NCBI GenBank assembly: GCA_029959085.1
Contig: JARWIR010000001.1
Location: 70,122,899 to 70,186,898 of the forward strand
From: Nemophila menziesii
Taxonomy: Eukaryota > Streptophyta > Magnoliopsida > Boraginales > Hydrophyllaceae
DNA: 64,000 nt
Direction of reading: 5' to 3'
Part shown: positions 1 to 13,234 of the stretch, in pieces
How the letters are laid out: the number at the start of each line of letters is the position of its first letter
How positions within the stretch are numbered: position 1 is the stretch's first letter
Position numbers and translations under genes: made by a program
The notes under the pieces: model-generated
The model's database searches: none
Told to the model about the DNA's origin: nothing
The model's input: the letters and a program-made list of their open reading frames with translations, nothing else

Positions 1-2220
1 GTCCAATAAATATATGTTAAGCCCATTAGCAAACCTATAATGAAATCCAATAATATTAGTTCTATAAGGGATTCTTCAACTATGTTACCAAACATATATT
101 TGATTTCTTACTCTTTTCACCAAACCTATCTTCTCTGCATTACTCCATCTCTATTATTTCTTATAGAAATTTTTTTCTAAAAAAAGATTTCTTTAATCGT
201 TTGATAAATTAGGTTAATCATTTGATGTATTTTTAATTTTTGTAATGGTTTTTTTTAATTTTTTATGGGTTTTCTAATCTTGTATTGATTTTGAAGGATA
301 TATATTCTGCCTTAACTCTGTTATGATCGTGAGTTCGTTCAGGACATGAATCTGTTAAAGGCAGGAGCTAATACACGGAGCTCTGAAAACGAAACTTCAC
401 GCCATGGATAATTTGAAGGCCGGAGTCGGAAAACAGAGTTTCAAAAATAGAACTTTACACCATGGTAGTCGTTGATGGAGATACGTTCTGCCTTAACTTC
501 GTTTTGGTCATGAGGTTGTTTAGGGAATGGATCTATTAAAGGTCGGAGCTTTGAAAATACAACTTCCTTGCTCAACCTAAAAAAAGAGCTTCCATTTTTC
601 ATCCATGGCTTGCGAAAAAAAAAGGATAAGCTCGAACAATGACATCTTCAGCTAGCTTCGAAAACGGAAGGTTTGAAAGAGGGATGTGATCTTTGGAAAT
701 GGAGAGATGAAAGAGGGATGTGAGGTTTAGAACAGAGAGAAAAAAGAACAGAGAGAAGAAAAAAAGAGAGAAGGAAATGTTATTGTGAGTGGATAAGATA
801 GATCAGAAAGACATATTTGTAGCGTTTAAAAAAATTGTGAAATAAATTGATATATATAGTAAAGAAAAAACAAAAATGGGTATAATGGTAGGGAAATTTT
901 AAAAAACAATTGGCATATAATGTTAAATTTTGGGTTAATGCTCAATAAACCACTACAACCTTGTGCACTACCTCGAAAATAAGCACTATCTTTTTTATTC
1001 TCCTAAGATATATTGAGTTCGCTCCCAAAACTCAAAATCTGAGCTTTGGAAATTTTCCCATAGCTCAAATTTTGAGTTCTGGGAAACTTCACATAACTCA
1101 AACTATTTTTTTATGGAGAAAAAAAAGATATAATAAAATGTATTGTGCCTTTTATGGACAAGAAATTGATAGATGTGGTGAGGGGGGGCGTTTGGATCTA
1201 TAGGGGATGTCTTCAAGATACGTTGGGTAAAAATCCCTTTTATTTTTCTATAATTTTGTGTATATGAATAAATTTTGAATTATCTTTTTTTTAAATAAAT
1301 TTATTTATATTATTTGATTAAATTTTGAAAAATGTCCTTTTTCGTCCAAGTAACTGAACGATAAAAGCAAAGTTGTAGGACTGATTGGGAAATTTCAAAA
1401 GTTCAAAATCATTTAGAAAACTGACCTATACTTGGAGGGGAAAAATAAAAAAAATCTAAATTTTTTATAATAGGAGGCGCTATTAAATTTTTGTTATTAC
1501 AAATAATTTGATGAATTGTAATTCTTTAACTTAATTGAAATAATATATATTTAGGATTTTTTATGATATACAAGTAAAATGTGTTTTAGATATATTTTAT
1601 ATTTGTTTATCAAAAAATTTAATTCTTTAATTTGTTTAATATGTTTATCATATATAGTAGAGTAAATTATGTGAAGAATTTGAATTAAAATTATTTAAAC
1701 TAATGGTTTTCCAGATGAATGAACTCGAGTAGTTACAAGATTTTTAGATACTTTAATTATTGGGACATGGTTGAAAGTCCCAATAGTAGAGTTGTTATCA
1801 CTAATGATACTATTTAAATATAGTATTTTGCATCAAAATAGATACTGATAATAACTAATGTCGTTTTACAACATTAATTGCTAAATTGCATTCTGAATAA
1901 GAATAACACGTGAGTTATACACTTATGTTTACAAGTTTGGATTGTTTATAGAATAAAAAACATCACCCATGAGCATGGATAACCTTTTTAGATCTTTCCA
2001 GCCTTTTAGTGTTCTACACAAGTAGAAAATATTTAAAACAACTGAGAAGATGCTTTGCTGGCACTATAATACTCAAGTTAATGGTAAATTTGCGATATAA
2101 GACTTTTAAACGAGGGAGCTCGTAAGAACGATGAAATGGTATATCTCGTACCATTTTCGATCATTTAGTGGTACCACTTTACTCTACTTATAAGTGGTAA
2201 TAGGGATAAGATCACTACTA

Positions 2221-2223
<3 letters not shown>
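1..2223. other. AT-rich leader block of the unit, no supportable gene
   Basis: Reference description for the leader of every unit. It holds homopolymer-rich AT sequence (1-300), a moderately GC-richer stretch with repeated GGAGCTCTGAAAACG-like motifs (300-660), a purine-rich run of GAGAGAAAAAAGAACAG type (660-790), a 350-base stretch around 900-1260 that is open in some copies only, and AT-rich sequence to the microsatellite. I see no protein homology, no RNA gene and no clear promoter. The diverged older copy inside U3 appears to lack about the first 1.4 kb of this block, so that part may be a later insertion. Confidence 0.6.

Positions 2224-2280
<57 letters not shown>
2224..2280. repeat. 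(AT)n microsatellite, U1
   Basis: Uninterrupted AT dinucleotide run of 57 bases at a fixed place in the unit, after the motif ATCACTACTAAAC. The matching locus has a different length in every unit. Confidence 0.95.
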
Positions 2281-2283
<3 letters not shown>

Positions 2284-2860
2284 AGTATTGAGATTTATAT
2301 GCTAAAACAACAGAATAAACAATCTAATAATACTCTTAATGGTGGAGCTTCTATTTTTGCCTCTCCTCATATTATTAATATTTAATGTTGTACTAAGGCA
2401 CAATTATCTTCATTTTTAGAAAGAACTAATAAACTTGATGAAAAGAAGGAACCAATGTGTCAAACATTAAACAAAGCACATGTTAATTTTCCTAAAATTC
2501 AAATGATTAAGAGTGTCCTTACTCGTTATAGATATAACAGAACTATGCACCAATAAGAAGAGATATCAAGTCCATAAGCAAGTTATTCTCTCCCTAAAAA
2601 TGAATGATTCATGGCCATTTGCTTCCCATATGACATAAGACACTTACATATAGAGCGAATATGATAAATTTAGAAATTAGTCTCAATATCCTTCCATATA
2701 ATATTGATGAGAAATTGAATATAAGATATTTTTTGACTAAAAAAAATATTAGAGATTTACATACTACTCATATCACCTTACTGTTAAATAATAGATGTGT
2801 GAGGTGGTGAAAATATAATTGTTCGCATCAGTAATAATTTCTAATAGATTGAACCAGATG
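2281..2860 (+). pseudogene. Decayed Ty3/Gypsy gag-protease relic, U1
   Basis: A plus-strand reading near 2660-2745 gives I-N-L-E-I-S-L-N-I-L-P-Y-N-I-D-E-K-L-N-I. This lines up with the retropepsin active-site segment of Athila/Tat-type elements (D-L-G-A-S-x-N-x-L-P-Y-S-x-x-E-K-L-x-I). The catalytic Asp and the following Gly and Ala are lost by G-to-A and C-to-T changes. Upstream, LNKAHVNFPKIQ resembles the stretch before protease in the same elements; downstream, GGENIIVRIG resembles the (V)EDVLVRVG segment. Many stops and frameshifts separate these pieces. Confidence rests on the order of three weak matches. It is not related by insertion to the intact-looking Athila element at 53198. Confidence 0.55.
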
Positions 2861-5127
2861 GGGAGAAGCAACAGAAAAAGAATCAACCATTCAAAATACC
2901 ATTAAGGTTGTCTGAAGATTAGCATGCTTGAAACCATTCAAAACCATTAAGGGATGTCACCGTACATTCTAAATCCCTCATCACAGTTCTTAAATATTAT
3001 TGTTTGTATTAATGATTTTTACTTTCACGTGAATGGAAGAATTTTCTACAACATTAAGATGATATTACATAATTCAAAGCCTAACATGACAAGGACAGAT
3101 CCAGAACGTTAAATTATAGACTGAACTTGGAAGAAGTATTAGAATAAAAATCTCAACCATATTCGCAAATCGACTTGTAGAAAATTTTGTGAAGAACGAT
3201 ATATGGGAAGACCATTTAGGAATAGTTGAAGTCTAAGATCACGCAGAAGGGAAACCATTTAAAATCCCACTAAGATAGTGCACAATTTTAAATGAAAGTT
3301 ATCTTCCTAAATTTATGTTTGGTTGCTAAACTTTGATGGATTATGATAAGTGAGGTTTTCAATAGGATGTAGACTTGCCATTTCCTAACTTTCTAGTGTT
3401 ATATTGTAGGCTTAGTTTCTACTCGAAGTATTATACTTTGGTATTGTAGGTACTAGATATGGGGTGTTTGTTTTGTTTTGTGACGATGATAATGAGACTA
3501 ATTTAGAATAATTAAATAAATTGAAACAACTAGAGATTATAGTAAAAAAAAAAGAGCTTAGAAACAAGGTATCATGAATCCAAAATATTTAATATATAAA
3601 ATAAGTCGAAACATCGTAAATTCCATAAAAGCACCACCACTGAATCCGGCCAACCACCCATAAGTCGTATCAACAATGTTCCAACAACAATCTTCAGCTT
3701 TCGTGTCACATAAGACATATCACATTAAGAGAACCTTCACTAAATAAAATTTCTAAAACACCCCTAATACTTAGACTTTAAAATCGATAATTTACTTTGA
3801 TATGTATATATAGTACACCCAGCAAAAGTCATTAACATCAACAAATAGGAATAAAATATGCTTAATATAATGTTGTGATATAAAATAATGAGCATGTTTT
3901 AAAAAAATTATGGTCGCTATATTATAATAAAAATGTAATATAAGTATATACATTGAATTTATTTAAATTAGTTACATTATAATTCTCTATATTATACAAC
4001 AAAATTCGTATTTTATTATAGTACTAAAACGTAATAAAATAAATTTTAAAGTTTGGTGGAGCAAGTGAAGATTCTAATGAAGTTAAACAACCCAAAGATC
4101 CACGGCCTCTATTCAAACTGTATATAAAAAAAGTCATTTCATTAAATAAAACTAAAAACAAAGTAAAACACAATTATAAATTTAGTCTTAAAAAACTTAT
4201 TTACAGAAAAAAGATAAAAACGGGGAGGAGACACGAGTCAAATTTTATCATTTGTGGAATTAGAATTGCAATATAAGTCTATATATTGGACAAAAATAAC
4301 CTATATTATATTATATAAACAACAAAAACATATAGACAAAAATAAATTAAAGCTTTCAGATTTAACTTGAAAAATTGGGGGACCAGGTGAACATTCTGGA
4401 AAGTGGGAGACCAAAAGGTTTTTTTTATAAAATTAAACTTTAGGGGTGAAAATAAAATACAAAAAAGGATTCACTTTTTAACACTTATCCCCTTATCTTG
4501 AAAATTAAACCTTTTAGTCCCTTATTTTTTTAATTTCTTGACAATGTTAAGTTTTTTTTATTTGCATTACATTATTGATGTTAATTTCACGTGTCACTGT
4601 ATTTTTTGTATTATTGATATTGTTGTGTTGTTGCATCTCAGGGCGGCTCATAGTACTTTGTCTTTGGTCAAACTACACATAAAATATTGTATTTCATTAA
4701 AGATATAAAAATAAAAGGAAAAATACGTCACACGCATAAATTTAGCTTGAAGCAAGATGAAAAGACTTTTTCTTGTATTTAAAAGGAGATGGATAAATAA
4801 CCTATTTAGTCATTTATCTTGCTAACAATTTCGTCCCTTAATTTGTTTTCTTTTTTTGTAACAAAATTAGTCTTTGTTGTATTTTCTTTATGTGATAAAT
4901 GACTAAAATACCTTAAAAGGTGTCATTTTTCTAAAACCAAATGTATGTAACATAATAAAAATACACAAAAAAGGACTAACGTTATCACAAAATCAAAATA
5001 TAAAGTCACTTAATAACAAGATAAAAGACCAAAAAGTCAACACAAGCAAACACAATGGGCCAGATGAGTTATTAATATGGAGAAACATACCATCATTTTT
5101 CAACAGTAGATAAAGTTTCAGGTTCAG
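2861..5127. other. AT-rich spacer with MULE-like inverted-repeat text
   Basis: Reference description for this block in U1, U5 and U7. The first kilobase is AT-rich and carries what may be further decayed pol-like sequence, but nothing I can name. From about 4380 come phrases typical of plant DNA-transposon termini ('gggggaccaa...', 'ttatccccttatcttg', 'tagtcccttat'). At 4800-4900 is a sequence reading TTTAGTCATTTATCTTG, partly repeated in inverted orientation ending near 5042. No coding region is supportable. Confidence 0.5.
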
Positions 5128-6048
5128 CTATCTAAGTTTCAGCTTAGGCTCCGACTTCAGCTTGGGCTCCAACTTTACCTTTATCTGGTTCAAAAAACTT
5201 ATTGCTTTACTAAATTCGAGTGTTTCTTTTGGTTTGGCTTCTTCCTAATCGAGTGTGATCTCATATCCTTTAGGCATCATGGTGTTGAACTTTAAAATCA
5301 AGTTCCGATTCCCTTCAAATAAATCTTTCACCCTTATTATGACACCCAAAGTATCAAATCTGCATGAATAGTAGAGGTTATTAAAGTTTATTTTTATTTC
5401 ACACAAGTCAAGCGGTCTAGAGTAAACAAGATACCTTTTAGCCTTGAAAACACTTATAATGGAATCAGCTTGGGCTCCAGCTTCCGCTTTCTCGGCTATC
5501 TCAGCTTCAGTGTGTTTGGCTTTAGCTTCATCTTTCTCACCTTTCTCATCAGCTTTCTGGCTATACCCTTTAGGCTTACCGTTAACAAGAAATTTCCCTA
5601 TAAAATAATTTGTTCTATTTCCCTATAAAATAAAATAAATTTGTGTTAGTGTAAAAAAAAGATAACGTTAAAAAAAGTTTAAATTTGTAATTAAATACTT
5701 ACTTTGACTTCACGATGGTGGACAAGTACTTTGCATGATAATTCCCTGCAAAAAGAATTATTTTGCATAAGTAGTCCTTGTAAAATTGAACTAATTAAGA
5801 AAAGACTTACACTTCAAGTAACCAATAGCTTCGTCTTTGGAAATTCTCGTTATGTTCTCCATGTGCGTAGTAGCAATGAAGTACATCAACACTTCCAACC
5901 TTAAACACGGACAAACATTTTAAGGTTATGTTTAAAAATGTTTGATGAAATGTCTAAGAGAATTGTTTTAACTAACCTTTAGTCTTTCATGAGCTTTTAT
6001 GACGGTTTTTCCGTCTTTTTTCCTTCTCCAATTATGGCTGCCTTTTCG
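5128..6048 (-). pseudogene. Chimeric CAMTA CG-1 :: SIN3 PAH fragment, U1
   Basis: On the minus strand, CG-1 exons come first: HNWRRKKDGKTV-type sequence near 5985-6045, then VGSVDVLHCYYAHGED and its continuation QRRSYWLLE near 5830-5900, then ELSCKVLVHHREV near 5710-5755. A linker exon and a SIN3 exon (5128-5359) with [21 protein letters not shown] and [14 protein letters not shown] motifs follow. The SIN3 exon starts at a good acceptor (TTCATGCAG). In this copy a TAG interrupts the PAH exon just after the KGYEITLD segment. CG-1 homology stops abruptly near 6048, where the sequence switches to the spacer shared with U2, U5 and U7. Not expected to give a working protein. Confidence 0.85.
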
Positions 6049-6961
6049 TCAATGATTGCTTTCGCAGCTATTCCACCCCACAGCAATGACAAAGTAAATA
6101 ATATTAGTGGGGATTGGATTGAGTGGTGTTTTGTTGTAGAAGTCTAGTAGACTTGTTATGGGTTATTGGTTATATTTACTCTATGTTTATTGGTTATTTT
6201 TAGTCATTGTGTATCTTTGTTTTAAATCATGAGATGACCAATTTTTGGGGTCGAGGATTAGGTTAAACTAAAAACAGGATTTAGTTAATTTGATCTTCTA
6301 AACTGACCAACCATGTAAGATGGCAAGATGAATGATATATTTTCGAAGTTCGAACCTTAAGAGGAGCAATGGGAGCAAGGGGACGAAATAACATGTTTAA
6401 AAGAGATAGTGGTTTCACAAGGATAGGTGATATTATCTTATGAACCTTCTTTTCTTTAAGGTAATTGAATCACAAATCGTAAGTTGGCCACCTAACATAC
6501 CAGCCATTTTAGAATTATAATATAATGTAATTTGATTGAAAGTAAATGTAAGTTATAATTAAGAAAGATCTTCACCCCCAACAAGCCAAATTCTTAAAAA
6601 ATGAAAGTGTTAATGCATGTGTTATTTATTACTTGAATGGAAAACCTCGTCCATCCCAAGTTTCTTGTGTCATACGATATTGTCGTATCTTACCCTTTGA
6701 TAAACCGTATAAGCTACAATAATCTATATTTTATAGACATAAAACCTTAATAGTTTATTTCCAAAAAGTATATAAATGACAAAGGTTTTCAGAGTATGTC
6801 ACAATGATTTAAAAGCTTCTAGATCAAAGTCATTGACTTTCCAATAAAACAGTCATAAAAAAAATATAACATATCCAAAATGAGATAAATAGTTTAAACT
6901 TGACACAAGTTGTAAATTGTGCATAAAGAAAGAGGATTGATTAAGAGCTTGTTCTTGTTTC
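6049..6961. other. Spacer between CG-1/PAH chimera and fragment X
   Basis: AT-rich sequence, nearly the same in U1, U2, U5 and U7 and partly in U4. It contains phrases such as TTATGGGTTATTGGTTATAT but no protein homology, RNA gene or terminal repeat that I can support. It joins CG-1 exon sequence directly at its left edge, so that edge is a fusion breakpoint. Confidence 0.5.
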
Positions 6962-7672
6962 CTTGGGCAGCCTCTCACTGGGTAGGATTTTGGTGAGGTT
7001 CTTGATTAATCTCCTTCCAGCGCTTGTATATGGAAGTAATTGAGGGTCCTGAGGATAAACCAACCATAGATATTGCTGGACGAAAAATGTCTAGAGCCAT
7101 AGAGGGTCCTGTTTTACGCTGCTTCTGTGGAGGGTTTGGGTTAGGATCCCCATTCATTTCCTGCCACTGCTTACACAAGATATATTGAGCTGAACCAGCA
7201 CTAAATGCTATCTCTTTTGGCTTCTGCTTCTCTGTCTCAAAGACAACAACTGCTTTTCCTTTCTCTACTGCAGAGTGAGATGCTTGGTTCGTGTGTATAT
7301 CAAGTAATGGTGAAACAACACGCTTAAGGGAATGAGTAGCTACTTTCTCATTATTCTACAAGCAAGCAGGGAAATATAATATAAGACATCAAATAACATG
7401 TAATGTTATGTAAATGTAAATGTAAAAAGATATTTAATGGAACACGTTCTTTTACCTTGAGATTTCTGTAGAAGGAAATTTATTCCATTAGAGTTTTGCG
7501 TTGTGCTTCAGTGAAACCCGTAGGAGGCTTAGCCTTAGGCGAGGATTCCTCTCCATTGTTTTTACAAATCAATTGTTGAGGTAGCTTCTGCATTGAGCTA
7601 GAAGTTGTTGAAGCTCCTAAAAGTCCATGCATCTAGTTTGCATTTTCTTGAGGCCTTCTCACTAAATGTTCT
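6962..7672 (-). pseudogene. Fragment X (unrecognised two-exon gene piece), U1
   Basis: Two minus-strand exon-like pieces. The first (about 7672 to 7457) encodes LPQQLI..NNGEESSP, then GFTEAQRKTLME, and ends at a donor-like AAG|GTAAAAG. The second starts after an acceptor-like TTGCTTGTAG near 7357 and encodes NEKVATHSLKRV..., CKQWQEMNGDPNPNPP and SSGPSITSIYKRWKEIN before a stop near 6973 that is also a possible donor (CCA|GTGAGAG). The first exon has an in-frame TAA after LME in this copy. The FTEAQ...LMEQI...YRNLK stretch faintly recalls a QLQ motif, too weakly to assign a family. Sequence is more conserved between units than the flanks look, which supports a captured gene piece. Confidence 0.6.
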
Positions 7673-8579
7673 TGAAGCGACTACATAAATCACTAAATGT
7701 TAATAACACATGTCACTGTATTGTTGGTGTTGTTAAATGACTACACTACCCAGTGTTTAAAAAAATGACCAAAATTATAACAATCAAAAAATATAGGGCT
7801 CAAATGTTATTTTTGCAAAGTTAGGGACCACTTTCAAGAGAAAATACAATGTTAAGTTTGATCAATACTAACAATTCAGTCATTATATGTTTTTATTTTG
7901 AAAATGTAATGACTATAAAATATTCCTAAATATATTGCAAATATTGTATTTATTATTTTGTAAAAATTTCCCTACACAAACAAATTCTTTTTAAATTTTT
8001 GTAATTACAAATATAGTGAATTTGGATCTATCTCAAGCATTACTTATATTTTCTATTAAAATGATTTTAACAATTAATAAATCTAATTTGAAAAGCTATT
8101 AGAAATTTCTGAAATATTTAAAGAAAGCATACATCCATTAAAAAGAAGATGCAGTGATTTTAGATCTACTAAATAAATAAGATATTGACAAGGCAGTGTA
8201 AATAAATAAATAAAAGTAAACCTGTTCAGAATTGGTTCTTCATTGAAATGTAATGATCAACGATCTTAAAAGTAAAAACACACTTGACTTAGAGAGGAGA
8301 AGATCGATGAAGAGAAAAGAAAAGAACCCTTGAAAAAGGGATGAATCGGAGTATTTAATAATATTTTAAATAATAATTCTAAGAAAATAATACACAATAG
8401 TGTAGTTTAGTGATGATTTTTTATGCTTAATGTGTCGGGTATTATATGGAAAGGCTGGGGGCTAGGATTCGACATTACATAAGAGAACGGCGGGTTGGAA
8501 GACGACTACTCAATACTCAAATAAAATAAAAATCATATCTAGATTTAGAAGCTGGCATATTAAGACAAGCCCATTAAGC
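7673..8579. other. AT-rich tail block of the unit
   Basis: Reference description for the tail of every unit. It opens with ACACATGTCACTGTATTGTTGG and a 'gggctcaaatgttatttttgcaaagttagggaccac' type phrase resembling plant DNA-transposon ends, and continues with AT-rich sequence, an AGAGGAGAAGATCGA purine run and the phrase TGTCGGGTATTATATGG. It ends at the next unit's landmark. No gene is supportable. Confidence 0.5.
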
Positions 8580-11500
8580 CCAATAAATATATGTTAAGCC
8601 TATTAGCAAACCTATAAAGAAATCCAATAATATTAGTTCTATAAGGGATTCATCAACTCGGTTACCAAACTTATATTTGCTTTGTTACTCTTTTCACCAA
8701 ACCTATCTTCTCTTCATTACTCCATCTCTATTATATTTTATAGAATTTTTTTTATAAAAAAGATTTCTTTAATCCTTCGATAGATTAGGTTAATCATTTG
8801 ATGTATTTTTTATTTTTGTAATTGTTTTTTTTTAAATTTTCTATGGGTTTTCTAATCTTGTATTGACTTTGAAGGATATATATTCTGCCTTATCTCTGTT
8901 ATGATCGTGAGTTCGTTCACGACATGAATCTGTTAAAGGCGGGAGCTAATACACGGAGCTCTGAAAACGAAACTTCACGCCATGGATAATTTGAAGGCCG
9001 GAGTTGGAAGACAGAGTTTCAAAAATGGAGCTTTACACCATGGTAGTCGTTGATGGAGATACGTTCTACCTTAACTTCGTTTTTCTCATGAGGTCGTTTA
9101 GGAAATGGATCAATTAAAGGTCGGAGCTTTGAAAATACAACTTCCTTGCTCAACCTAAAAAACAGAGCTTCCATTTTCCATCCATGGCTTGCGAAAGAAA
9201 AAGGATAAGCTCGAACAATGACATCTTCAGCTAGCTTCGAAAGCGGAAGGTTTGATAGAGGGATGTGATCTTTGGAAATGGAGAGATGAAAGAGGGATGT
9301 GAGGTTTAGAACAGAGAGAAAAAAGAACAGAGAGAAGAAAGAAAAGAGAGAAGGAAATGTTATTGTGAGTGGAAAAGATAGATCAGAATGACGTAGTTGT
9401 AGGGTTTAAAAAAACTGTAAAATAAATTGATATATATAGTAAAGAAAAAACAAAAATGGGTATAATGGTAGGGAAATTTTAATAAACAATTGACATATAG
9501 TGTTAAATTTTGGGTTAATGCTCAATAAACCCCTACAACCTTGTGCACTACCTTGAAAAAAAGCACTATCTTTTTTATCCTCCTAAGATATATTGAGTTC
9601 GTTCCCAAAACTCAAAATCTGAGCTTTGGAAATTTTACCATAGCTCAAAATTTGAGTTCTGGGAAACTTCACATAACTCAAACTGTTTTTTATGGAGAAA
9701 AAAAGAAATAATAAAATGTATTGTGCCTTTTATGGACAAGAAAATGATAGATGTGGTGAGGGGGCGTTTGGATCTAAGGGGATGTCTTCAAGATACATTG
9801 GGTAAAAATAACTTTTATTTTTCTATAATTTTGTGCATATGAATAAATTTTGAATTATCTTTTTTTTAATATAAATTTATTTATATTATTTGATTAAATT
9901 TTGAAAAATGTCCTTTTTCGTCCAAGTAACTGGAGGATAAAAGCAAAGTTGTAGGACTGATTGGGAAATTTCAAAAGTTCAAAATCATTTAGAAAACTGA
10001 CCTATACTTGGAGGGGAAAAATAAAAAAAATCTAAATTTTTTATAATAGGAGGCGCTATTAAATTTTTGTTATTACAAATAATTTGATGAATTGTAATTC
10101 TTTAACTTAATTGAAATAATATATATTTAGGATTTTTTATGATATACAAGTAAAATGTGTTTTAGATATATTTTATATTTGTTTATCAAAAAATTTAATT
10201 TTTTAATTTGTTTAATATGTTTATCATATATAGTAGAGTAAATTATGTGAAGAATTTGAATTAAAATTATTTAAACTAAGGGTTTTCCAGATGAATGAAC
10301 TCGAGTAGTTACAAAATTTTTAGATACTTTAATTATTGGGACATGGTTGAAAGTCCCAATAGATACTTTAATTATTTGTAATGGTTTTTTTCTAATTTTC
10401 TATGGGTTTTCTAATCTTGTATTAACTTTGAAGGATATATATTCTTCCTTAACTCTGTGATGATCATGAGCACGGAGCTCTGAAAACGAATCTTCACGCC
10501 ATGGATAATTTGAAGGACGGAGTTGAAAGACAGAGTTTCAAAAAGAGAGAAGAAATAAAAGAGAGAAGGAAATATTATTTTGAGTGGAGAAAGATCAGAA
10601 AGACATATTTGTAGGGTTTAAAAACTGTGAAATAAATTGATATATATAGTAAAGAAAAAACAAAAAATGGGTAGAATGGTAGGGAAATTTTAAAAAACAA
10701 TTGGCATATAGTGTTAAATTTTGGGTTAATGCTCAATAAAACCCCTACAACCTTGTGCACTACCTCGAAAAAAAGCACTATCTTTTTTATCCTCCTAAGA
10801 TATATTGAGTTCGCTCTCAAAATTCAAAATATGAGTTTTGGAAATATTCTCATAGCTCAAAATTTGGGTTCTGGGAAACTCCACATAACTCAAACTGTTT
10901 TTTTATGGAGAAAAAAAGAAATAATAAAATGTATGGTCCCTTTTGTGGGCAAGAAAATGATAGATGTGGTGAGGGGGGCGTTTGGATCTATAGGGGATGT
11001 CTTCAAGATACGTTGGGTAAAAATCACTTTTATTTTTCTATAATTTTGTGTATATGAATAAATTTTGAATTACCTTTTTTTTAATATAAATTTATTTATA
11101 TTTTTGTATTAAATTTTGAAAAATGTCCTTTTTTCTCCAAATAACCGGAGGATAAAAGCAAAGTTGTAGGACTTATTGTGAAATTTCAAAAGTTCAAAAT
11201 AATTTAGAAAACTGACCTATACTTGGAGGGGAAAAATAAAAAAAATTTAAATTTTTTATAATAGGAGGCGCTATTAAATTTTTGTTATTACAAATAATTT
11301 GATGAATTGTAATTCTTTAACTTAATTGAAATAATATATATTTAAGATTTTTTTATGATATACAAGTAAAATGTGTTTTAGATATATTTTATATTTGTTT
11401 ATCAAAAATTTTAATTCTTTAATTTTTTTTAATATGTTTATCATATATAGTAGAGTAAATTATGTGAAGAATTTGAATTAAAATTATTTAAACTAATGGT

Positions 11501-12012
11501 TTTCCAGATGAATGAACTAGAGTAGTTACAAGATTTTTAGATACTTTAATTATTGGGACATGGTTGAAAGTCCTAATAGTAGAGTTGTTATCACTAATGT
11601 TACTATTTAAATATAGTATTTTGCATCAAAATAGATACTGATAATAACTAATGTCGTTTTACAACATTAATTGCTACATTGCATTCTGAATAAGAATAAC
11701 ACGTGAGTTATACACTTATGTTTACAAGTTTGGATTGTTTATAGAATAAAAAACATCACCCATGAGCATGGATAACCTTTTTAGATCTTTTCGGCCTTTT
11801 AGTGTTCTACACAAGTAGCAATATTTAAAACCACTGAGAAGATGCTTTGCTGGCACTATAATACTCAAGTTAATGGTAAATTTGTGATATAAGACTTTCA
11901 AACGAGGGAGCTTGTAAGAACGATGAAATGGTATATTTCGAACCATTTTCGATCATTTAGTGGTACCACTTTAATCTACTTATAAGTGGTAATAGGGATA
12001 AGATCACTACTA

Positions 12013-12015
<3 letters not shown>

Positions 12016-12064
<49 letters not shown>
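12016..12064. repeat. (AT)n microsatellite, U2
   Basis: 49-base AT run at the same unit position as in U1. Confidence 0.95.
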
Positions 12065-12068
<4 letters not shown>

Positions 12069-12305
12069 GTATTGAGATTTATATGCTAAAACAACAAAAT
12101 AAACAATCTAATAATACTCTTAATGGTGGAGCTTCTATTTTTGCCTCTCCTCATATTATTAATGTTGTACTAAGGCACAATTATCTTCATTTTTAGAAAG
12201 AAGTAATAAACTTGATGAAAAGAAGGAACCAATGTGTAAAACATTAAACAAAGCACATGCTAATTTACCTAAAATTCAAATGATTAAGAGTGTCCTTACT
12301 CATTA
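12065..12305 (+). pseudogene. Truncated Ty3/Gypsy relic, U2
   Basis: Only the first part of the relic remains (up to the LPKIQMIKSVLTH-like segment). The protease-like part is removed by the U2 deletion, whose right side resumes at TTATTTACAGAAAGGAG. Confidence 0.5.
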
Positions 12306-13234
12306 TTTACAGAAAGGAGATAAAAACGGGGAGGAGACACGAGTCAAATTTTATCATTTGTTGAATTAGAAGTGCAATATAAGTCTATATATTGGACAAA
12401 AATAACCTATATTATATTATATAAACAACAAAAACATATAGACCAAAATAAATTAAAGCTTTCAGATTTAACTTGAAAAATTGGGGGACCAAGTGAACAT
12501 TCTGGAAACTGGTAGACCAAAAGGTTTTTTTTATAAAATTAAACTTTATGGGGGAAAATAAAATATAAAAAAGGATTCACTTTTTACACTTATCCCCTTA
12601 TCTTAAAAATTAAGCCTTTTAGTCCCTTATTTTTTTATTTCTTGACAATGTTAAGTTTTTTTTATTTGCATTACATTATTGATGTTAATTTCAGGTGTCA
12701 CTGTATTATTTGTATTATTGATAATGTTGTGTTGTTGCATCTCAGGGCGGCTCATAGTACTTTGTCTTTGGTCAAACTACACATAAAATATTGTATTTCA
12801 TTAAAGATATAAAAATAAAAGGAAAAATAAGTCACACGCATAAATTTAGCTTGAAGCAAGATGAAAAGACTTTTTTTCTTGTATTTAAAAGGATATGGAT
12901 AAATAACCTATTTAGTCATTTATCTTGTTAACAATTTCGTCCCTTAATTTATTTTCTTTTTTTGTAACAAAATTATTCTTTGTTGTATTTTCTTTATGTG
13001 ATAAATGACTAAGATACCTTAAAAGTTGTCATTTTGCTAAAACCAAATGTATGTGACATAATGAAAATACACAAAAAAAGGACTAACGTTATCACAAAAT
13101 CAAAATATAAAGTCACTTAATAACAAGATAAGAGACCAAACAGTCAACACAAGCAAACGCTATGGGCCATATGATTTATTAATATGGAGAAACATACCAT
13201 CATTTTTCAACAGTAGATCAAGTTTCAGGTTCAG

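Larger units (their letters stand above)
1..8579. repeat. Array unit U1
   Basis: Nearly complete unit, used here as the reference for block order. Leader about 1-2223, (AT)n 2224-2280, retroelement relic 2281-2860, AT-rich spacer 2861-5127, minus-strand CG-1/PAH chimera 5128-6048, spacer 6049-6961, minus-strand fragment X 6962-7672, tail 7673-8579. Its chimera has a stop codon inside the PAH exon and its fragment X has one near the end of the first exon. Confidence 0.9.

Noticed and set aside
2194..2385. Frames with long YIYIYI runs
   Set aside because: Direct translation of the AT microsatellite.
5704..5904. Plus-strand frame over the CG-1 exons
   Set aside because: Antisense shadow of the minus-strand CAMTA exons.
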